Position numbers and translations under genes: made by a program. Shown here piece by piece: positions 9,522-18,513 of a stretch of DNA of 64,000 nt. Position 1 is the first letter of the stretch. Each line of letters starts with the position of its first letter. Below the pieces are notes generated by a model. It was not told the origin of the DNA. It made no database searches and worked only from the letters and a program-made list of their open reading frames with translations. Origin of the DNA: Caulobacter flavus (GTDB lineage: Bacteria > Pseudomonadota > Alphaproteobacteria > Caulobacterales > Caulobacteraceae); contig NZ_CP026100.1 of NCBI RefSeq assembly GCF_003722335.1, positions 62,001-126,000 on the forward strand, written 5' to 3'.

Positions 9522-10175
9522 TCAGCTACTCTCGTCGTCGAAGCCTTCGTCCTCGACGACGACCGGGGCGCTTGCACCCTTGCGCCGCACGAACCGCAGG
9601 GCGGTGTGGGTCTTGGAGAAGGCGCAGACCTTGGTGTCGACCAGGCCCACGCCGCGGGCGGAGGCCATGACGTCGACGTCCTTCAGCGGCGCGGCCTTGC
9701 CCTTCTGGGAGACCACCCAGATCGCCCCCTTCTCGGCCAGGGCGCCCTGCAGGTCCTCCAGGCGATCGAGCTGGCCCAGGTCGTCGGCGGCCAGGAACAG
9801 CAGGTCGACGTCCTCGAAGTCCTCGCCCGGTCCGATCTCGGCCTCGACGCGGCCGGCCAGTTCCTCGAGGAAGGCCTCGTCGTCGACGCCGTCGACGACC
9901 ACCGTCATGCCCGGCTTGACGCCCAGCTTGTCCAGCCGCGTGGGCGGGTTGAGGATGGCGTGCACCCACTTTTCGGCCTGGCCCGGATCGAGGGAGAAGC
10001 GCGTGCCGTCCGACAGCACGATGTCGTCGCCCTCGGCGCGGATCCCGCGCAGGGCGTGACCCTGATAGATGCCGCGAACCGCCCCGCGGAAGATCAGCTT
10101 GGGCGGCTCCCACAGGAGCTTGCCGTCGCTTTCGCCGTCGCTGAGCTGGCCCCAGGCGCGCGCTTCCCTGCCCAT
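9522..10175 (-). CDS. DUF3052-like protein
   Basis: 217-residue soluble protein. The C-terminal two thirds (from LDKLGVKPGMTVVV at about 80) match the general look of the DUF3052 family: a small alpha/beta domain with a VDLLFLAAD strand, an acidic middle and a final strand-rich part with VDTKVCAFSKTHTALRFV. The acidic C-terminal tail is probably disordered. The start codon lies 3 bp beyond the end of the enoyl-CoA hydratase gene, which points to one transcript. Function is not known. Confidence 0.7.
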   Translation of the reverse strand: MGREARAWGQLSDGESDGKLLWEPPKLIFRGAVRGIYQGHALRGIRAEGDDIVLSDGTRFSLDPGQAEKWVHAILNPPTRLDKLGVKPGMTVVVDGVDDEAFLEELAGRVEAEIGPGEDFEDVDLLFLAADDLGQLDRLEDLQGALAEKGAIWVVSQKGKAAPLKDVDVMASARGVGLVDTKVCAFSKTHTALRFVRRKGASAPVVVEDEGFDDESS

Positions 10176-10178
10176 GCC

Positions 10179-10982
10179 TCAGGCGCCCCGGAACGTGGGC
10201 TGGCGCTTTTCGAGAATGGCGTCGACGCCTTCCATGTGGTCCTCGGTGTGGTGGGCGATGGCCTGAGCGGCGGCGCTCATCTCCATCAGGGTGTCGTAGC
10301 TCGCCGTCTGGCCGTGCTTGAGCAGACTCTTGGCCATGCGCAAGGCATGAGGCGGCTGCTGGGCGATCCTTTCGGCCAGGGCCAGGGCCTCGCCCATCAG
10401 GTCGCCCGACGGCACGGCGCGGCTGATCAGGCCCCACTCGGCCGCCTTGGCCGCGTCGATGACGTCGCCGGTGAACAGCAGTTCGGCCGCGCGGCTCATG
10501 CCCACGGTGCGCGGCATCAGCCAGGCGCCGCCGTCGCCGGGGATCAGGCCGAGCTTGAGGAAGGTGACGCCGAACCTGGCGGTGTCGGCGGCGATGCGGA
10601 TGTCGGTCATGCAGGCCACGTCGCAGCCCAGGCCGATGGCCGCGCCGTTGACCGCCGCGATCGACGGGACCTCCAGGCCGTAGATGGCCCGCACGATGCG
10701 GTGGATGTTCTTGCGGTAGCCGTCGCGCACGGCCACGCCGTTGCCGCCGAACGCGCCCTCGCGAGCCTTCATCGCCTTGACGTCGCCGCCGGCCGAGAAC
10801 GCCTTGCCGGCTCCGGTCAGGATCACGCAGCGGATGTCCTGGTCGTCGTTGATCGCCTCGCAGGCGGCCGCCACCTGGTCGCCGTCGCCGGGCGCGCCCA
10901 GGGCGTTCAGCGCTTCGGGGCGGTTGAGGGTGAGGATGGCGACGTGGCCGCGTTTCTCGGTCAGGACCAGCGGTTGGGTCAT
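10179..10982 (-). CDS. Enoyl-CoA hydratase/isomerase family protein
   Basis: 267-residue crotonase-fold enzyme. The oxyanion-hole blocks are visible: the GKAFSAGGD segment and the AAVNGAAIGLGCD segment. The residue after the second block is a Cys-Asp pair rather than the classic Glu of mitochondrial-type hydratases, so the exact reaction (hydration, isomerisation or other) is open. Start taken at ATG 10982 (MTQPLVLTEKRG); the longer frame to 11087 adds a non-family leader. Followed 3 bp later by the DUF3052-like gene. Confidence 0.87.
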   Translation of the reverse strand: MTQPLVLTEKRGHVAILTLNRPEALNALGAPGDGDQVAAACEAINDDQDIRCVILTGAGKAFSAGGDVKAMKAREGAFGGNGVAVRDGYRKNIHRIVRAIYGLEVPSIAAVNGAAIGLGCDVACMTDIRIAADTARFGVTFLKLGLIPGDGGAWLMPRTVGMSRAAELLFTGDVIDAAKAAEWGLISRAVPSGDLMGEALALAERIAQQPPHALRMAKSLLKHGQTASYDTLMEMSAAAQAIAHHTEDHMEGVDAILEKRQPTFRGA

Positions 10983-11213
10983 GGGTGTGGGCGCTCCTGC
11001 AATCTTGTTTTTCCCTTTGCATAGAGACTTTCGGCCAGGGAGGGAAACGGCCTCGCCCGGCTCTCGCCCGGCGGGCGGCGCCATCACGGCGACGTGAGCG
11101 CCCGTGCGTGCAGCAACACATTTCTGAGGGCGAACACGTGAAATCGATTGGCGAGAACTGAAAGTTCGGGTTGTAGTCTTGTAAGGGACGACAGCGGATT
11201 GGCGTTAAGTGCA

Positions 11214-11576
11214 GTGAAACGGTCCCAAGGCCACGCGCTCATCATCGAGGACGAGATCCTCATCGCGCTCGAGGTCGAGGCCCTGCTGGCCGCCCAGGGC
11301 TATTCCAGCTTCGACATCGCCGACAGTCCGCAGGAAGCGCTGACCTGCGCCCTCGCCCGCGCGCCCGACCTGATCACCGCCGACTTCCGCATCATCGGCG
11401 GCACCGGACTGGAGGCGGTCGAGGCTATCGAGGCCAAGCTCGGCGCCATCCCGACGGTGTTCGTCACCGGCAACGCCGACCAGCTGGCCAACGCCCGCCG
11501 CACGATCGTCGACAAGCCGATCTCGCCCCGGCGCCTGGCCGAGGCCTGCCAGCAGGCGCTGGGCCGCCGGGCCTGA
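11214..11576 (+). CDS. Single-domain response-regulator receiver
   Basis: About 120 residues forming one CheY-like receiver and nothing else. Acidic pocket in ALIIEDE, phosphoacceptor Asp in DLITADFRI, conserved Thr in VFVTGN and Lys in IVDKPIS. No output domain, so it should pass phosphate on or act by protein binding. No kinase gene is next to it. The start is unsure: GTG at 11214 is preferred on codon use, but TTG at 11199 (preceded by AGGGA) and a frame open from 11148 are possible. Confidence 0.82.
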   Translation: MKRSQGHALIIEDEILIALEVEALLAAQGYSSFDIADSPQEALTCALARAPDLITADFRIIGGTGLEAVEAIEAKLGAIPTVFVTGNADQLANARRTIVDKPISPRRLAEACQQALGRRA

Positions 11577-11627
11577 CAGGCGCCGCCCGCCGCTGCTAGG
11601 CTCGCCGTCGACGACGGGAGACGACGC

Positions 11628-12242
11628 ATGGCGATCATCGACACCCTGGACGCGCTGGAGGCGATCTACCACGCGGCGCCCGTGGCGGCCTCCACCGTCA
11701 AGGTCAGCGACCGCCTGACCCCGGACTATCGCCGGCTGGTCGAGGCCTCGCCGTTCCTGGCCCTGGCCACCGTCGGCCCCGAGGGGCTGGACTGCAGCCC
11801 GCGCGGCGACGCCCGCGGCCTCGTCTCCATCGCCGACGACCGCACGCTGGTCCTGCCCGACCGGCGCGGCAACAACCGCATCGACAGCCTGCGCAACGTC
11901 GTCCGCGACCCGCGCGTGGCGCTGCTGTTCCTGATCCCCGGCTCGGGCACGACCTTCCGGGTCAACGGCCGCGCGGTGATCAGCGCCGATCCGGCGCTGC
12001 TGGACGGGCTGGCGGTGGACGGCAAGGCCCCCCGCACGGCGCTGATCGTCACCATCGAGGAGTGCTATTTCCAGTGCGCCCGGGCGGTGATGCGCGCGGG
12101 CCTGTGGAACCCCGACGCCCAGGTCGACCCGAAGTCCCTGCCCACGGCCGGGGCGATGCTGGCGGCGGTCACCGCCGGCGAGGTGGGCGGCGCGGCCTAT
12201 GACGAGGCCTGGCCGGCGAGAGCGGCGGCGACGATGTGGTGA
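11628..12242 (+). CDS. Pyridoxamine 5'-phosphate oxidase-fold protein
   Basis: 204-residue split-barrel flavin-binding protein of the MSMEG_1061-like branch of the PNPOx superfamily. Recognisable blocks are FLALATVGPEGLDCSPRGD (strand with flavin contacts), LVLPDRRGNNRIDSLRN and the FRVNGRAVIS strand. Members often bind F420 or FMN and their reactions are mostly unknown. GGGAG lies just before the ATG at 11628. The ATGGTG end runs straight into a small hairpin at 12251-12273. Confidence 0.82.
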   Translation: MAIIDTLDALEAIYHAAPVAASTVKVSDRLTPDYRRLVEASPFLALATVGPEGLDCSPRGDARGLVSIADDRTLVLPDRRGNNRIDSLRNVVRDPRVALLFLIPGSGTTFRVNGRAVISADPALLDGLAVDGKAPRTALIVTIEECYFQCARAVMRAGLWNPDAQVDPKSLPTAGAMLAAVTAGEVGGAAYDEAWPARAAATMW

Positions 12243-12250
12243 ACGAAGAG

Positions 12251-12273
12251 AACCTCCCCCACAGGGGGAGGTT
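12251..12273. repeat. Short hairpin AACCTCCCCC-ACA-GGGGGAGGTT
   Basis: Perfect 10-bp arms with a 3-nt loop just after the stop of the flavin-fold gene. Same CTCCCCC/GGGGGAG core as the longer palindromes at 37.9, 42.2, 51.4 and 54.2 kb. It has no T-run on the plus strand, so terminator activity is uncertain. Confidence 0.6.
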
Positions 12274-12361
12274 CACGTCGGCGCAAAATGGATTGTCACC
12301 GGTGTCATGGTTCGTGCTAGCCCTAGCGGCAAGCTCGTCAGAAGCGCCGGAGGACAACACC

Positions 12362-13978
12362 ATGGATCGTCGCAGCCTGCTGCTGGCCGCCGGCGCGGCG
12401 GCCGCCGCCAGCGCCCTGCCCGCCTACGCCGCCAAGCCCGCCGGACCGGTCCGCTCGCCGATCGTGACCACCGCCGCGGGCAAGGTGCGCGGCGCGACCA
12501 CCGCCGACGGCGTGCACGTGTTCAAGGGCCTGCGCTACGGCGCCGACACCGGCGGCCAGAACCGATTCGCCCCGCCCCGCAAGCCCCAGCCCTGGACCGG
12601 CGTCGCCGACGCCCTGGCCTACGGCGCGGCCTCGATGCAGGCCGGCAAGGGCGAGGAAGGCGAGACGCTGTCGGAAGACTGCCTGTTCCTGAACGTCTGG
12701 ACGCCGGCGAAAGCCTCCAAGACCGGCCTGGCCGACGGCGGCAGGCGGCCGGTGATGGTCTACATCCACGGCGGCGCCTACAACGGCGGCTCGGGCGCCA
12801 GCCCCTGGTACGACGGGACCCGCCTGGCCAGGCGCGGCGACGTGGTGGTGGTGACGGTCAACCACCGCCTGAACGCCTTCGGCTACCTGTATCTGGCCCG
12901 CCTGTTCGACGATCCCAGCGTCGCCGACAGCGGCAACGCCGGCCAGCTCGACCTGGTGCTCGCCCTGCAGTGGGTGCGCGACAACATCGAGGCCTTCGGC
13001 GGCGATCCCGACCGGGTCATGCTGTTCGGCCAATCGGGCGGCGGGGCCAAGATCGCCACCCTGCTGGCCATGCCGGCCGCCAAGGGCCTGTTCCACCGCG
13101 CCGTGACCATGAGCGGCCAGCAGGTCACCGCCGGCGGCCCGTTCAACGCCACCAAACGGGCCAGGCTGTTCCTGGAGAAGCTGGGGATCAGCGACCTGGC
13201 CGCCCTGCGCGCCCTGCCCGCCGACCAGCTGCTGAACGGCCTCAAGGCCATCGACCCGGTGGCCGGCTCCGGCGGGGTCTATATGGGACCCGTGCTGGAC
13301 GAGCGCTCGCTGACCCGCCACCCGTTCTTCCCCGACGCCTCGCCGCTGGGCCTGGACGTGCCGCTGATCTGCGGCAACACCCACGACGAGACGCGCGGCT
13401 TCGTCGGCTCCGATCCCAAGGTGTTCGACATGACCTGGGACCAGGTGGTCGAGAAACTGCCCGGCCAGTTCAACGCCCGCATCGACATCGACCCGGCCAC
13501 GGTCGTCGCCGCGTACCGCAGGATGTATCCGCACTATTCGCCGTCGGACGTCTATTTCGCCGCCTCGACGGCCGGGCGCTCGTGGAAGGCGGCGATCCTG
13601 CAGGCTGAGGCCCGCGCCCCGACGCGCGCGCCGGCCTGGGTCTATCAGCTGGACTGGAAGTCGCCCAAGGACGGCGGGGTCTGGGGGGCGCCGCACACCC
13701 TCGATATCTGCCTGGCCTTCGGCACGCTGGACGCCAAGGGCGCGATCGTCGGCGCGGACGCCCGCAGCCAGGCGATGTCCAACACCCTGCAGGACGCCTT
13801 CGTCGCCTTCGCCCGCACCGGCGATCCCAACTGCGCGGCGATCCCCAGGTGGGAACCCTACACCCTGCCCCGCCGCCAGACCCTGGTGTTCGACGAGACC
13901 ACGCGAATGGCCGACGACCCGCGCGGCGGCGAGCGCGAGCTGTTCAACAAGGTGCCGTTCACGCAGTTCGGGACCTAG
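12362..13978 (+). CDS. Type B carboxylesterase, exported
   Basis: 538-residue alpha/beta hydrolase of the carboxylesterase/para-nitrobenzyl esterase family. An N-terminal Tat-like leader (DRRSLLLAAG, cleavage near AYAA, residue 24) predicts export. Family motifs: EDCLFLNVW at 105-113, oxyanion hole HGGAY at 136-140 and the nucleophile elbow GQSGGG with S225. The acidic and His members are expected in the C-terminal half. Start at ATG 12362; the longer open frame lacks the leader at its front. Natural ester substrate unknown. Confidence 0.9.
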   Translation: MDRRSLLLAAGAAAAASALPAYAAKPAGPVRSPIVTTAAGKVRGATTADGVHVFKGLRYGADTGGQNRFAPPRKPQPWTGVADALAYGAASMQAGKGEEGETLSEDCLFLNVWTPAKASKTGLADGGRRPVMVYIHGGAYNGGSGASPWYDGTRLARRGDVVVVTVNHRLNAFGYLYLARLFDDPSVADSGNAGQLDLVLALQWVRDNIEAFGGDPDRVMLFGQSGGGAKIATLLAMPAAKGLFHRAVTMSGQQVTAGGPFNATKRARLFLEKLGISDLAALRALPADQLLNGLKAIDPVAGSGGVYMGPVLDERSLTRHPFFPDASPLGLDVPLICGNTHDETRGFVGSDPKVFDMTWDQVVEKLPGQFNARIDIDPATVVAAYRRMYPHYSPSDVYFAASTAGRSWKAAILQAEARAPTRAPAWVYQLDWKSPKDGGVWGAPHTLDICLAFGTLDAKGAIVGADARSQAMSNTLQDAFVAFARTGDPNCAAIPRWEPYTLPRRQTLVFDETTRMADDPRGGERELFNKVPFTQFGT

Positions 13979-13997
13979 GCTCGAGCCGCGTTTGGAT

Positions 13998-14020
13998 AAC
14001 CTCTCCCAGAGGGAGAAGGT
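13998..14020. repeat. Short hairpin between convergent genes
   Basis: AACCTCTCCC-AGA-GGGAGAAGGT lies between the esterase (ends 13978, plus) and the globin-like gene (ends 14027, minus). It shares the CTCTCCC core with the long element at 18.5 kb. Probably a two-way terminator. Confidence 0.55.
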
Positions 14021-14026
14021 GAGAAG

Positions 14027-14431
14027 TCAGGCCGCGACTTCGCCTTCCTCGTCTTCGTCCTCGTCGTCGTAGTCTTCCTCGTCCGGACCCAGGGCCAGGT
14101 CGCGGAGGAGTTCGATCTGGTCGGCGACGTCGGCGGTGATCTCGTCGTCGACGCCGGCGGCTTCGAGGGCGGCGGCCAGGTGGCCGATGATCAGGTCGAG
14201 TTCGTCGTCCTCGACGGCGTTGGCGCCGAACCACACTTGAGCCAGTTCGAGGTCGCCGCGGGCCTCACCGGCCTCGGGGTCGAGGGCGCCAGCCACCACG
14301 GCCCGGGCGCCGGGCGCGATCTCGCCGCCGAACAGGCCCTTGAGCCGCTCGTCGCCTTGGGCGCGCTGGAAGAAGTCGGCGATCACCGACTGGGCGGCGG
14401 CCTCGCCGCCGATGCGTTCATAAACGCTCAT
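14027..14431 (-). CDS. Truncated-globin-like protein lacking the proximal His
   Basis: 134 residues. The first 115 align by eye with group 1 truncated haemoglobins: YERIGGEAA at 4-12, the FF..A..D.RL stretch at 20-30, and the H-helix pattern IIGHLAAALEAAGV at 81-94. At the proximal haem position, where the family has DLxxAH, this protein has DLELAQ (Q65), so canonical haem ligation is doubtful. The last 20 residues are almost all Asp/Glu. Start at ATG 14431 behind GAGGACGG; the long open frame upstream is antisense to nothing useful and is non-coding. Confidence 0.7.
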   Translation of the reverse strand: MSVYERIGGEAAAQSVIADFFQRAQGDERLKGLFGGEIAPGARAVVAGALDPEAGEARGDLELAQVWFGANAVEDDELDLIIGHLAAALEAAGVDDEITADVADQIELLRDLALGPDEEDYDDEDEDEEGEVAA

Positions 14432-14530
14432 GCCGTCCTCACGAGGTCTGGGGAACGGCTGAAACGCTAACACGGGTCGCTCAATCGGTGCGTGAACCCT
14501 GGGCGATGGTTTCGTGACAGGGTCCGCAAC

Positions 14531-14561
14531 GAAAAACGCCCCGCTTCTCAGCGGGGCGTTT
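14531..14561 (-). terminator. Rho-independent terminator of carA
   Basis: 12-bp stem AAACGCCCCGCT / AGCGGGGCGTTT (14534-14545 with 14550-14561) with a TCTC loop, followed on the minus strand by a T-run. It lies 5 bp past the carA stop. Confidence 0.9.
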
Positions 14562-14565
14562 GATC

Positions 14566-15732
14566 CTATTTCGCCTTGTCCATCAGGCCGGCGAAGCGCT
14601 CGAAGATGTAGAGGCTGTCGGTCGGGCCAGGCGAGGCTTCCGGGTGGTGCTGGACGCTGAACACCGGCTTGTCCTTCAGGGCGATGCCGGCGTTGGTGCC
14701 GTCGAACAGCGAGACGTGGGTCTCCTGCACCGGCTCGGGCAGGCTTTCGCTGTCCACGGTGAAGCCGTGGTTCATCGACACGATCTCGACCTTGCCCGTG
14801 GTCAGGTCCTTGACCGGGTGGTTGGCGCCGTGGTGGCCCTGTTCCATCTTCACGGTCTTGGCGCCCAGGGCCAGGGCCAGCATCTGGTGGCCCAGGCAGA
14901 TGCCGAACACCGGCTTGCCGCTGGCGACGAGCTTCTGGATTTCGGGCACGGCGTACTCGCCGGTCGCGGCCGGGTCGCCCGGGCCGTTGGACAGCAGCAC
15001 GCCGTCGGGATTGCGGGCCAGGATGTCCTCGGCCGAGGTGTCGGCCGGAACCACGGTGGCGCGGGCGCCGACATGGGCCAGGGCGCGCAGGATGTTGCGC
15101 TTCACGCCGTAGTCGATGACGACCACTTCGTACTTGGGCTTGTCGAGCTTGGCGTAACCGGCCGGCCACGACCACAGGCCCTCGTCCCAGGTGAAGGTCT
15201 GGGTGGTGGAGGCGTCCTTGGCCAGATCCAGGCCGACCACGCCCGACCAGTCGCGGGCCTTGGCCTTCAGGGCGTCGAGGTCGAACTTGCCTTCGGGCGA
15301 GTGGGCGATGACGCCGTGCGGCATGCCGGTCTCGCGGATCTTGCGGGTCAGGGCGCGGGTGTCGACGCCGGCCAGGCCCACGACGCCGCGGCGCTGCATC
15401 CAGCCGTCGAAGTCGCTGTTGGCGCGCCAGTTGGCCGGATCGGTCGGGACGTCGCGGAAGATCGCGCCGCGGGCGGCCGTCTCGGCCACGCCGGTGATCT
15501 GCTCGACGTCTTCGACGTTCGTGCCGACGTTGCCGACGTGCGGGAAGGTGAAGGCCACGATCTGGGCCATGTAGGACGGGTCGGTCAGGATTTCCTGGTA
15601 GCCGGTCATGGCGGTGTTGAAGCACACCTCGCCGACCGCGTCGCCGACCGCGCCGCAGCCCACGCCCTGCAGGACCGTGCCGTCGGCCAGAACCAGAACG
15701 CCGGTGACGCCAGGGAGAAGGTCTTGGGACAT
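14566..15732 (-). CDS. carA: Carbamoyl-phosphate synthase small subunit
   Basis: Glutaminase subunit that releases ammonia from glutamine for the large subunit CarB, feeding arginine and pyrimidine synthesis. The 388 residues show an N-terminal CPSase small-chain domain ([13 protein letters not shown] at 42-54) and a class I amidotransferase domain with nucleophile C279 in GICLGHQ and the closing HHPEASPGP. Length matches the family. carB is not in the window. The gene is divergent from the TM2-protein gene at 15927. Confidence 0.96.
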   Translation of the reverse strand: MSQDLLPGVTGVLVLADGTVLQGVGCGAVGDAVGEVCFNTAMTGYQEILTDPSYMAQIVAFTFPHVGNVGTNVEDVEQITGVAETAARGAIFRDVPTDPANWRANSDFDGWMQRRGVVGLAGVDTRALTRKIRETGMPHGVIAHSPEGKFDLDALKAKARDWSGVVGLDLAKDASTTQTFTWDEGLWSWPAGYAKLDKPKYEVVVIDYGVKRNILRALAHVGARATVVPADTSAEDILARNPDGVLLSNGPGDPAATGEYAVPEIQKLVASGKPVFGICLGHQMLALALGAKTVKMEQGHHGANHPVKDLTTGKVEIVSMNHGFTVDSESLPEPVQETHVSLFDGTNAGIALKDKPVFSVQHHPEASPGPTDSLYIFERFAGLMDKAK

Positions 15733-15926
15733 CTCGAGAAGCGCCTCCAGAACGCGTGGAAAGCCCGGACCGGGCGGATCATTTTCGCAAAAAGGCGGGC
15801 CGGGGAGAACCCCGCCCGCCTGCGCAAACGGCGGCGTGTTTAGGGGGGCGCCGAAGGGGGGTCAACCCCCGACTTGCGTTCGCCGTCCGGCATGCCATGC
15901 TGAACTCAACCTTAGAGGGATCATGC

Positions 15927-16181
15927 ATGCACAAGAGTAGCGGAACGGCCTTCGTTCTCTGGCTTCCCTGCCTCTTGGGCGTGTGCGGACTGCACCGTTT
16001 CTACATGGGAAAGTACGTCACCGGCACGCTCTGGCTGCTCACCTTCGGCCTGTTCGGCGTCGGGCAGTTCATCGACCTGTTCCTGATCAACGGCATGGTC
16101 AGGTCCGCGAACGAAGACGACGCCCTCGCCCGCGCCTACGACGCCGTCCTGCGCAACGCGGCCGCGCGTCCCCGGGCCTGA
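15927..16181 (+). CDS. TM2-domain membrane protein
   Basis: 84-residue protein with two membrane helices joined by a short turn, carrying the TM2 signature: [16 protein letters not shown] after the first helix and [12 protein letters not shown] in the second. TM2 proteins are common but have no agreed bacterial function. Start at ATG 15927 after AGAGGGA; an upstream ATG at 15902-region in the same frame would add a Caulobacter-unlike leader. Short charged C-terminal tail. Confidence 0.85.
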   Translation: MHKSSGTAFVLWLPCLLGVCGLHRFYMGKYVTGTLWLLTFGLFGVGQFIDLFLINGMVRSANEDDALARAYDAVLRNAAARPRA

Positions 16182-16287
16182 CGCCCTCCCACAATCCCGT
16201 GATCTGCGAACGCGCCCCCTCGCGCTCGCGCCGTTCCGACCCTTATGGTGTGGGGCTTCAACGCATAAGAACACGGGAGGACGGCCC

Positions 16288-16575
16288 TTGCTCGAACTGC
16301 GCCCAAACTGCGAGTGCTGCGACCGCGACCTGCCGCCCCAAAGCGGCGAGGCCCGCATCTGCACCTTCGAATGCACCTTCTGCGTCGAGTGCGCGGACAG
16401 CCGATTCCACGGCGTCTGCCCCAACTGCGAGGGCGACCTGGTGGCCCGGCCCATCCGTCCGGACAGCAAGCTGCATCGCTTTCCCGCCTCGCTGCGACGG
16501 GTCAACAAGGCCCATACGGCCTGCGCCAAGCCCCCGCCGAGGCAGTCTCCCGACGGCTGGGGTGTGGCGCTTTAG
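16288..16575 (+). CDS. DUF1272 zinc-binding protein
   Basis: 95-residue cysteine-rich protein of the DUF1272 family. Cysteines occur as pairs typical of zinc ribbons: CECC near 8-11, CTFECTFCVEC near 29-39, and CPNC after FHGV. The C-terminal third is basic. Start is TTG at 16288, which has GGGAGG at good spacing; no in-frame ATG precedes the first Cys. Function is unknown, likely metal binding or a small nucleic-acid contact protein. Confidence 0.82.
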   Translation: MLELRPNCECCDRDLPPQSGEARICTFECTFCVECADSRFHGVCPNCEGDLVARPIRPDSKLHRFPASLRRVNKAHTACAKPPPRQSPDGWGVAL

Positions 16576-16678
16576 GCGCACCCTGGATCAATCGGTCGCA
16601 CGCCTGCATCCGCCGGCGGTTCACCGCCGTTAACTCCTCGGACGCCACAAGCTTGGGCGTAAACGAGGAGATGGAATC

Positions 16679-16837
16679 ATGACCGCCGCCGTCCACGATC
16701 GAGCCGCCCACAAGCGCGCGCCGAAGATCGCCTGGACGCGCCTTCCGGGTCAGTCGCTGGCCGGCCAGGCGCTGGGCCTGATGCTGAGCGCGGGCGTGGT
16801 GGTCAGCGGCGTGGTGTTCGTCGTCCTCACCTTCTGA
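16679..16837 (+). CDS. Small single-helix membrane protein
   Basis: 52-residue protein: a basic N-terminal part (MTAAVHDRAAHKRAPK), the segment TRLPGQSLAGQALG, then one membrane helix to the C-terminus. AGGAG lies upstream. It resembles the 50-residue protein at 48617 in size, topology and a GQS motif before the helix. No family recognised. It lies between DUF1272 and the dienelactone hydrolase gene, each with its own apparent ribosome site. Confidence 0.62.
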   Translation: MTAAVHDRAAHKRAPKIAWTRLPGQSLAGQALGLMLSAGVVVSGVVFVVLTF

Positions 16838-16918
16838 AGACCTTTCTGGCCAGCGACCGATTGCCTTCGGCGTCGGGTCGTGCACCGTGCGGGCGCCCGC
16901 TAGAGAGGAGCCCTCCCG

Positions 16919-17785
16919 ATGTGCGACGACGACATCCACCCAGGCCTGGTCCATGACCCCCGCGTCTCGCGCCGCGCGTTCGGCCTGATGACCGCCGCCG
17001 TCGGCGGGCTCGCCGCCACGGCCGCACACGCCGACGACAAGGTCGTCGAGACCGACGTCGTCATCAAGACGCCCGACGGGCAGGCCGACGCGGCGCTGTT
17101 CAAGCCGGCCGGCAAGGGCAAATGGCCCGCCGTGCTGATCTGGCCCGACGTCATGAGCCTGCGCCCCGTGTTCCGCGACATGGGCCGCCGCCTGGCCGCC
17201 GCCGGCTACGTGGTGCTGGTCCCCAACCTCTATTACCGCGTGAAGAAGGCGCCGGTGATCGACGGGACCTTCAACTTCGCCAATCCGGAAGACCGGGCCA
17301 AGATCACCCCGTTGCGCACCACCGTGACGCCCGAGGGCACCGACAGGGACGCCCTGGCCTATGTCGCCTTCCTCGACGCCCAGAAGGAAACCGACAAGGG
17401 CCGGAAGATCGGCGTGCAGGGCTACTGCATGGGCGGGCCGCTGTCGTTCCGCACCGCCGCCGCCGCCCCGGGCCGTATCGCCGCCGTCGCCAGCTTCCAC
17501 GGCGGGGGCCTGGTCACGGCCGATCCGACCAGCCCGCACCTGCTGATCCCCAAGACCCACGCCGAGTTCCTGATCGAGGTCGCCGACAACGACGACAAGA
17601 AGGAGCCCGACGTGAAGGACAAGCTGAAGGCGGCCTTCGCCGAAGCCAAGCGCCCGGCCAAGGTCGAGGTCTTCGCCGGCGCCGCCCACGGCTGGACGGT
17701 CAAGGGCAGCCAAGTCTACGACGAGACCGCCGCCGAACAGGCCTGGACCAACCTTCTGGACCTCTACAAGCGCACGCTGCGCTGA
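16919..17785 (+). CDS. Dienelactone hydrolase family protein, exported by Tat
   Basis: 288 residues. The leader carries a twin-arginine motif SRRAFGL at 17-23 and a hydrophobic stretch ending AHADD near 40, so the mature enzyme is likely periplasmic. The alpha/beta hydrolase core has the family's Cys nucleophile in GYCMGG (C170) and a late His in AAHGW. Classic enzymes open dienelactones in chloroaromatic breakdown; exported members usually have other, unknown substrates. Followed 14 bp later by the HAD phosphatase gene, so co-transcription is likely. Confidence 0.87.
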   Translation: MCDDDIHPGLVHDPRVSRRAFGLMTAAVGGLAATAAHADDKVVETDVVIKTPDGQADAALFKPAGKGKWPAVLIWPDVMSLRPVFRDMGRRLAAAGYVVLVPNLYYRVKKAPVIDGTFNFANPEDRAKITPLRTTVTPEGTDRDALAYVAFLDAQKETDKGRKIGVQGYCMGGPLSFRTAAAAPGRIAAVASFHGGGLVTADPTSPHLLIPKTHAEFLIEVADNDDKKEPDVKDKLKAAFAEAKRPAKVEVFAGAAHGWTVKGSQVYDETAAEQAWTNLLDLYKRTLR

Positions 17786-17799
17786 TGTAGACGGAGGGC

Positions 17800-18513
17800 A
17801 TGAGCCTCATCACCACGGTCGGCGTCGACGCCGACGACACCCTCTGGCACTGCGAGAGCCTGTTCCGCCTGACCCACCAGCGGTTCGTGCAGCTGCTCGC
17901 CGACTTCGGCGACGAGGAGCGGATCAACAGCCAGCTGGCCGCCGCGGAGAAGCGGAACCTGCGGGTCTACGGCTACGGCGCCAAGGGCTTCACCCTGTCG
18001 ATGATCGAGACCGCGCTGGACCTGACGGACGGCGCGGTCTCCACCCGCGTGATCCGCGAGATCCTGGCCGTGGGCCGCGAGATGCTGACCGAGCCCGTCG
18101 AGCCCCTGCCGGGCGTCGAGAAGGCCCTGGGCGAGCTTTCCAAGCGTTACCGCCTGATCCTCATCACCAAGGGTGATTTGCTGCACCAGGAGCAGAAGCT
18201 GGCCGCCTCGGGCCTGGGCGACCTGTTCGCCGCCGTCGAGATCGTCTCGGAGAAGGACGCGGGCACCTATCGCCGGGTGTTCGAGCGCTACGGCACCGGG
18301 GCCGAGCAGGGCCTGATGGCCGGCAACTCGATGCGCTCCGACATCCTGCCGGCGCTGGAGGCCGGGGCCTGGGGCGCGCTGATCCCCTACCCGCTGGTCT
18401 GGGCCCACGAGGCCGCCGAGGCGCCGCAGAACCACCCGCGCTACGTGGAGCTGGCCTCGATCGCCGAACTGCCGGCGTTCGTGGATCACGTGTCCAAACC
18501 CCTTCTCCCATAG
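17800..18513 (+). CDS. HAD-family hydrolase
   Basis: 237-residue haloacid-dehalogenase-superfamily phosphatase. Motif I is DADDTLW with D10 and D12, motif II the Thr in LILITKGD, motif III the Lys in VSEKDAG, motif IV GNSMRSD. A helical cap sits between motifs I and II. Substrate not predictable. The last residues and the TAG stop (18511-18513) lie inside the palindromic element that starts at 18499, giving the C-terminus KPLLP. Confidence 0.88.
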   Translation: MSLITTVGVDADDTLWHCESLFRLTHQRFVQLLADFGDEERINSQLAAAEKRNLRVYGYGAKGFTLSMIETALDLTDGAVSTRVIREILAVGREMLTEPVEPLPGVEKALGELSKRYRLILITKGDLLHQEQKLAASGLGDLFAAVEIVSEKDAGTYRRVFERYGTGAEQGLMAGNSMRSDILPALEAGAWGALIPYPLVWAHEAAEAPQNHPRYVELASIAELPAFVDHVSKPLLP

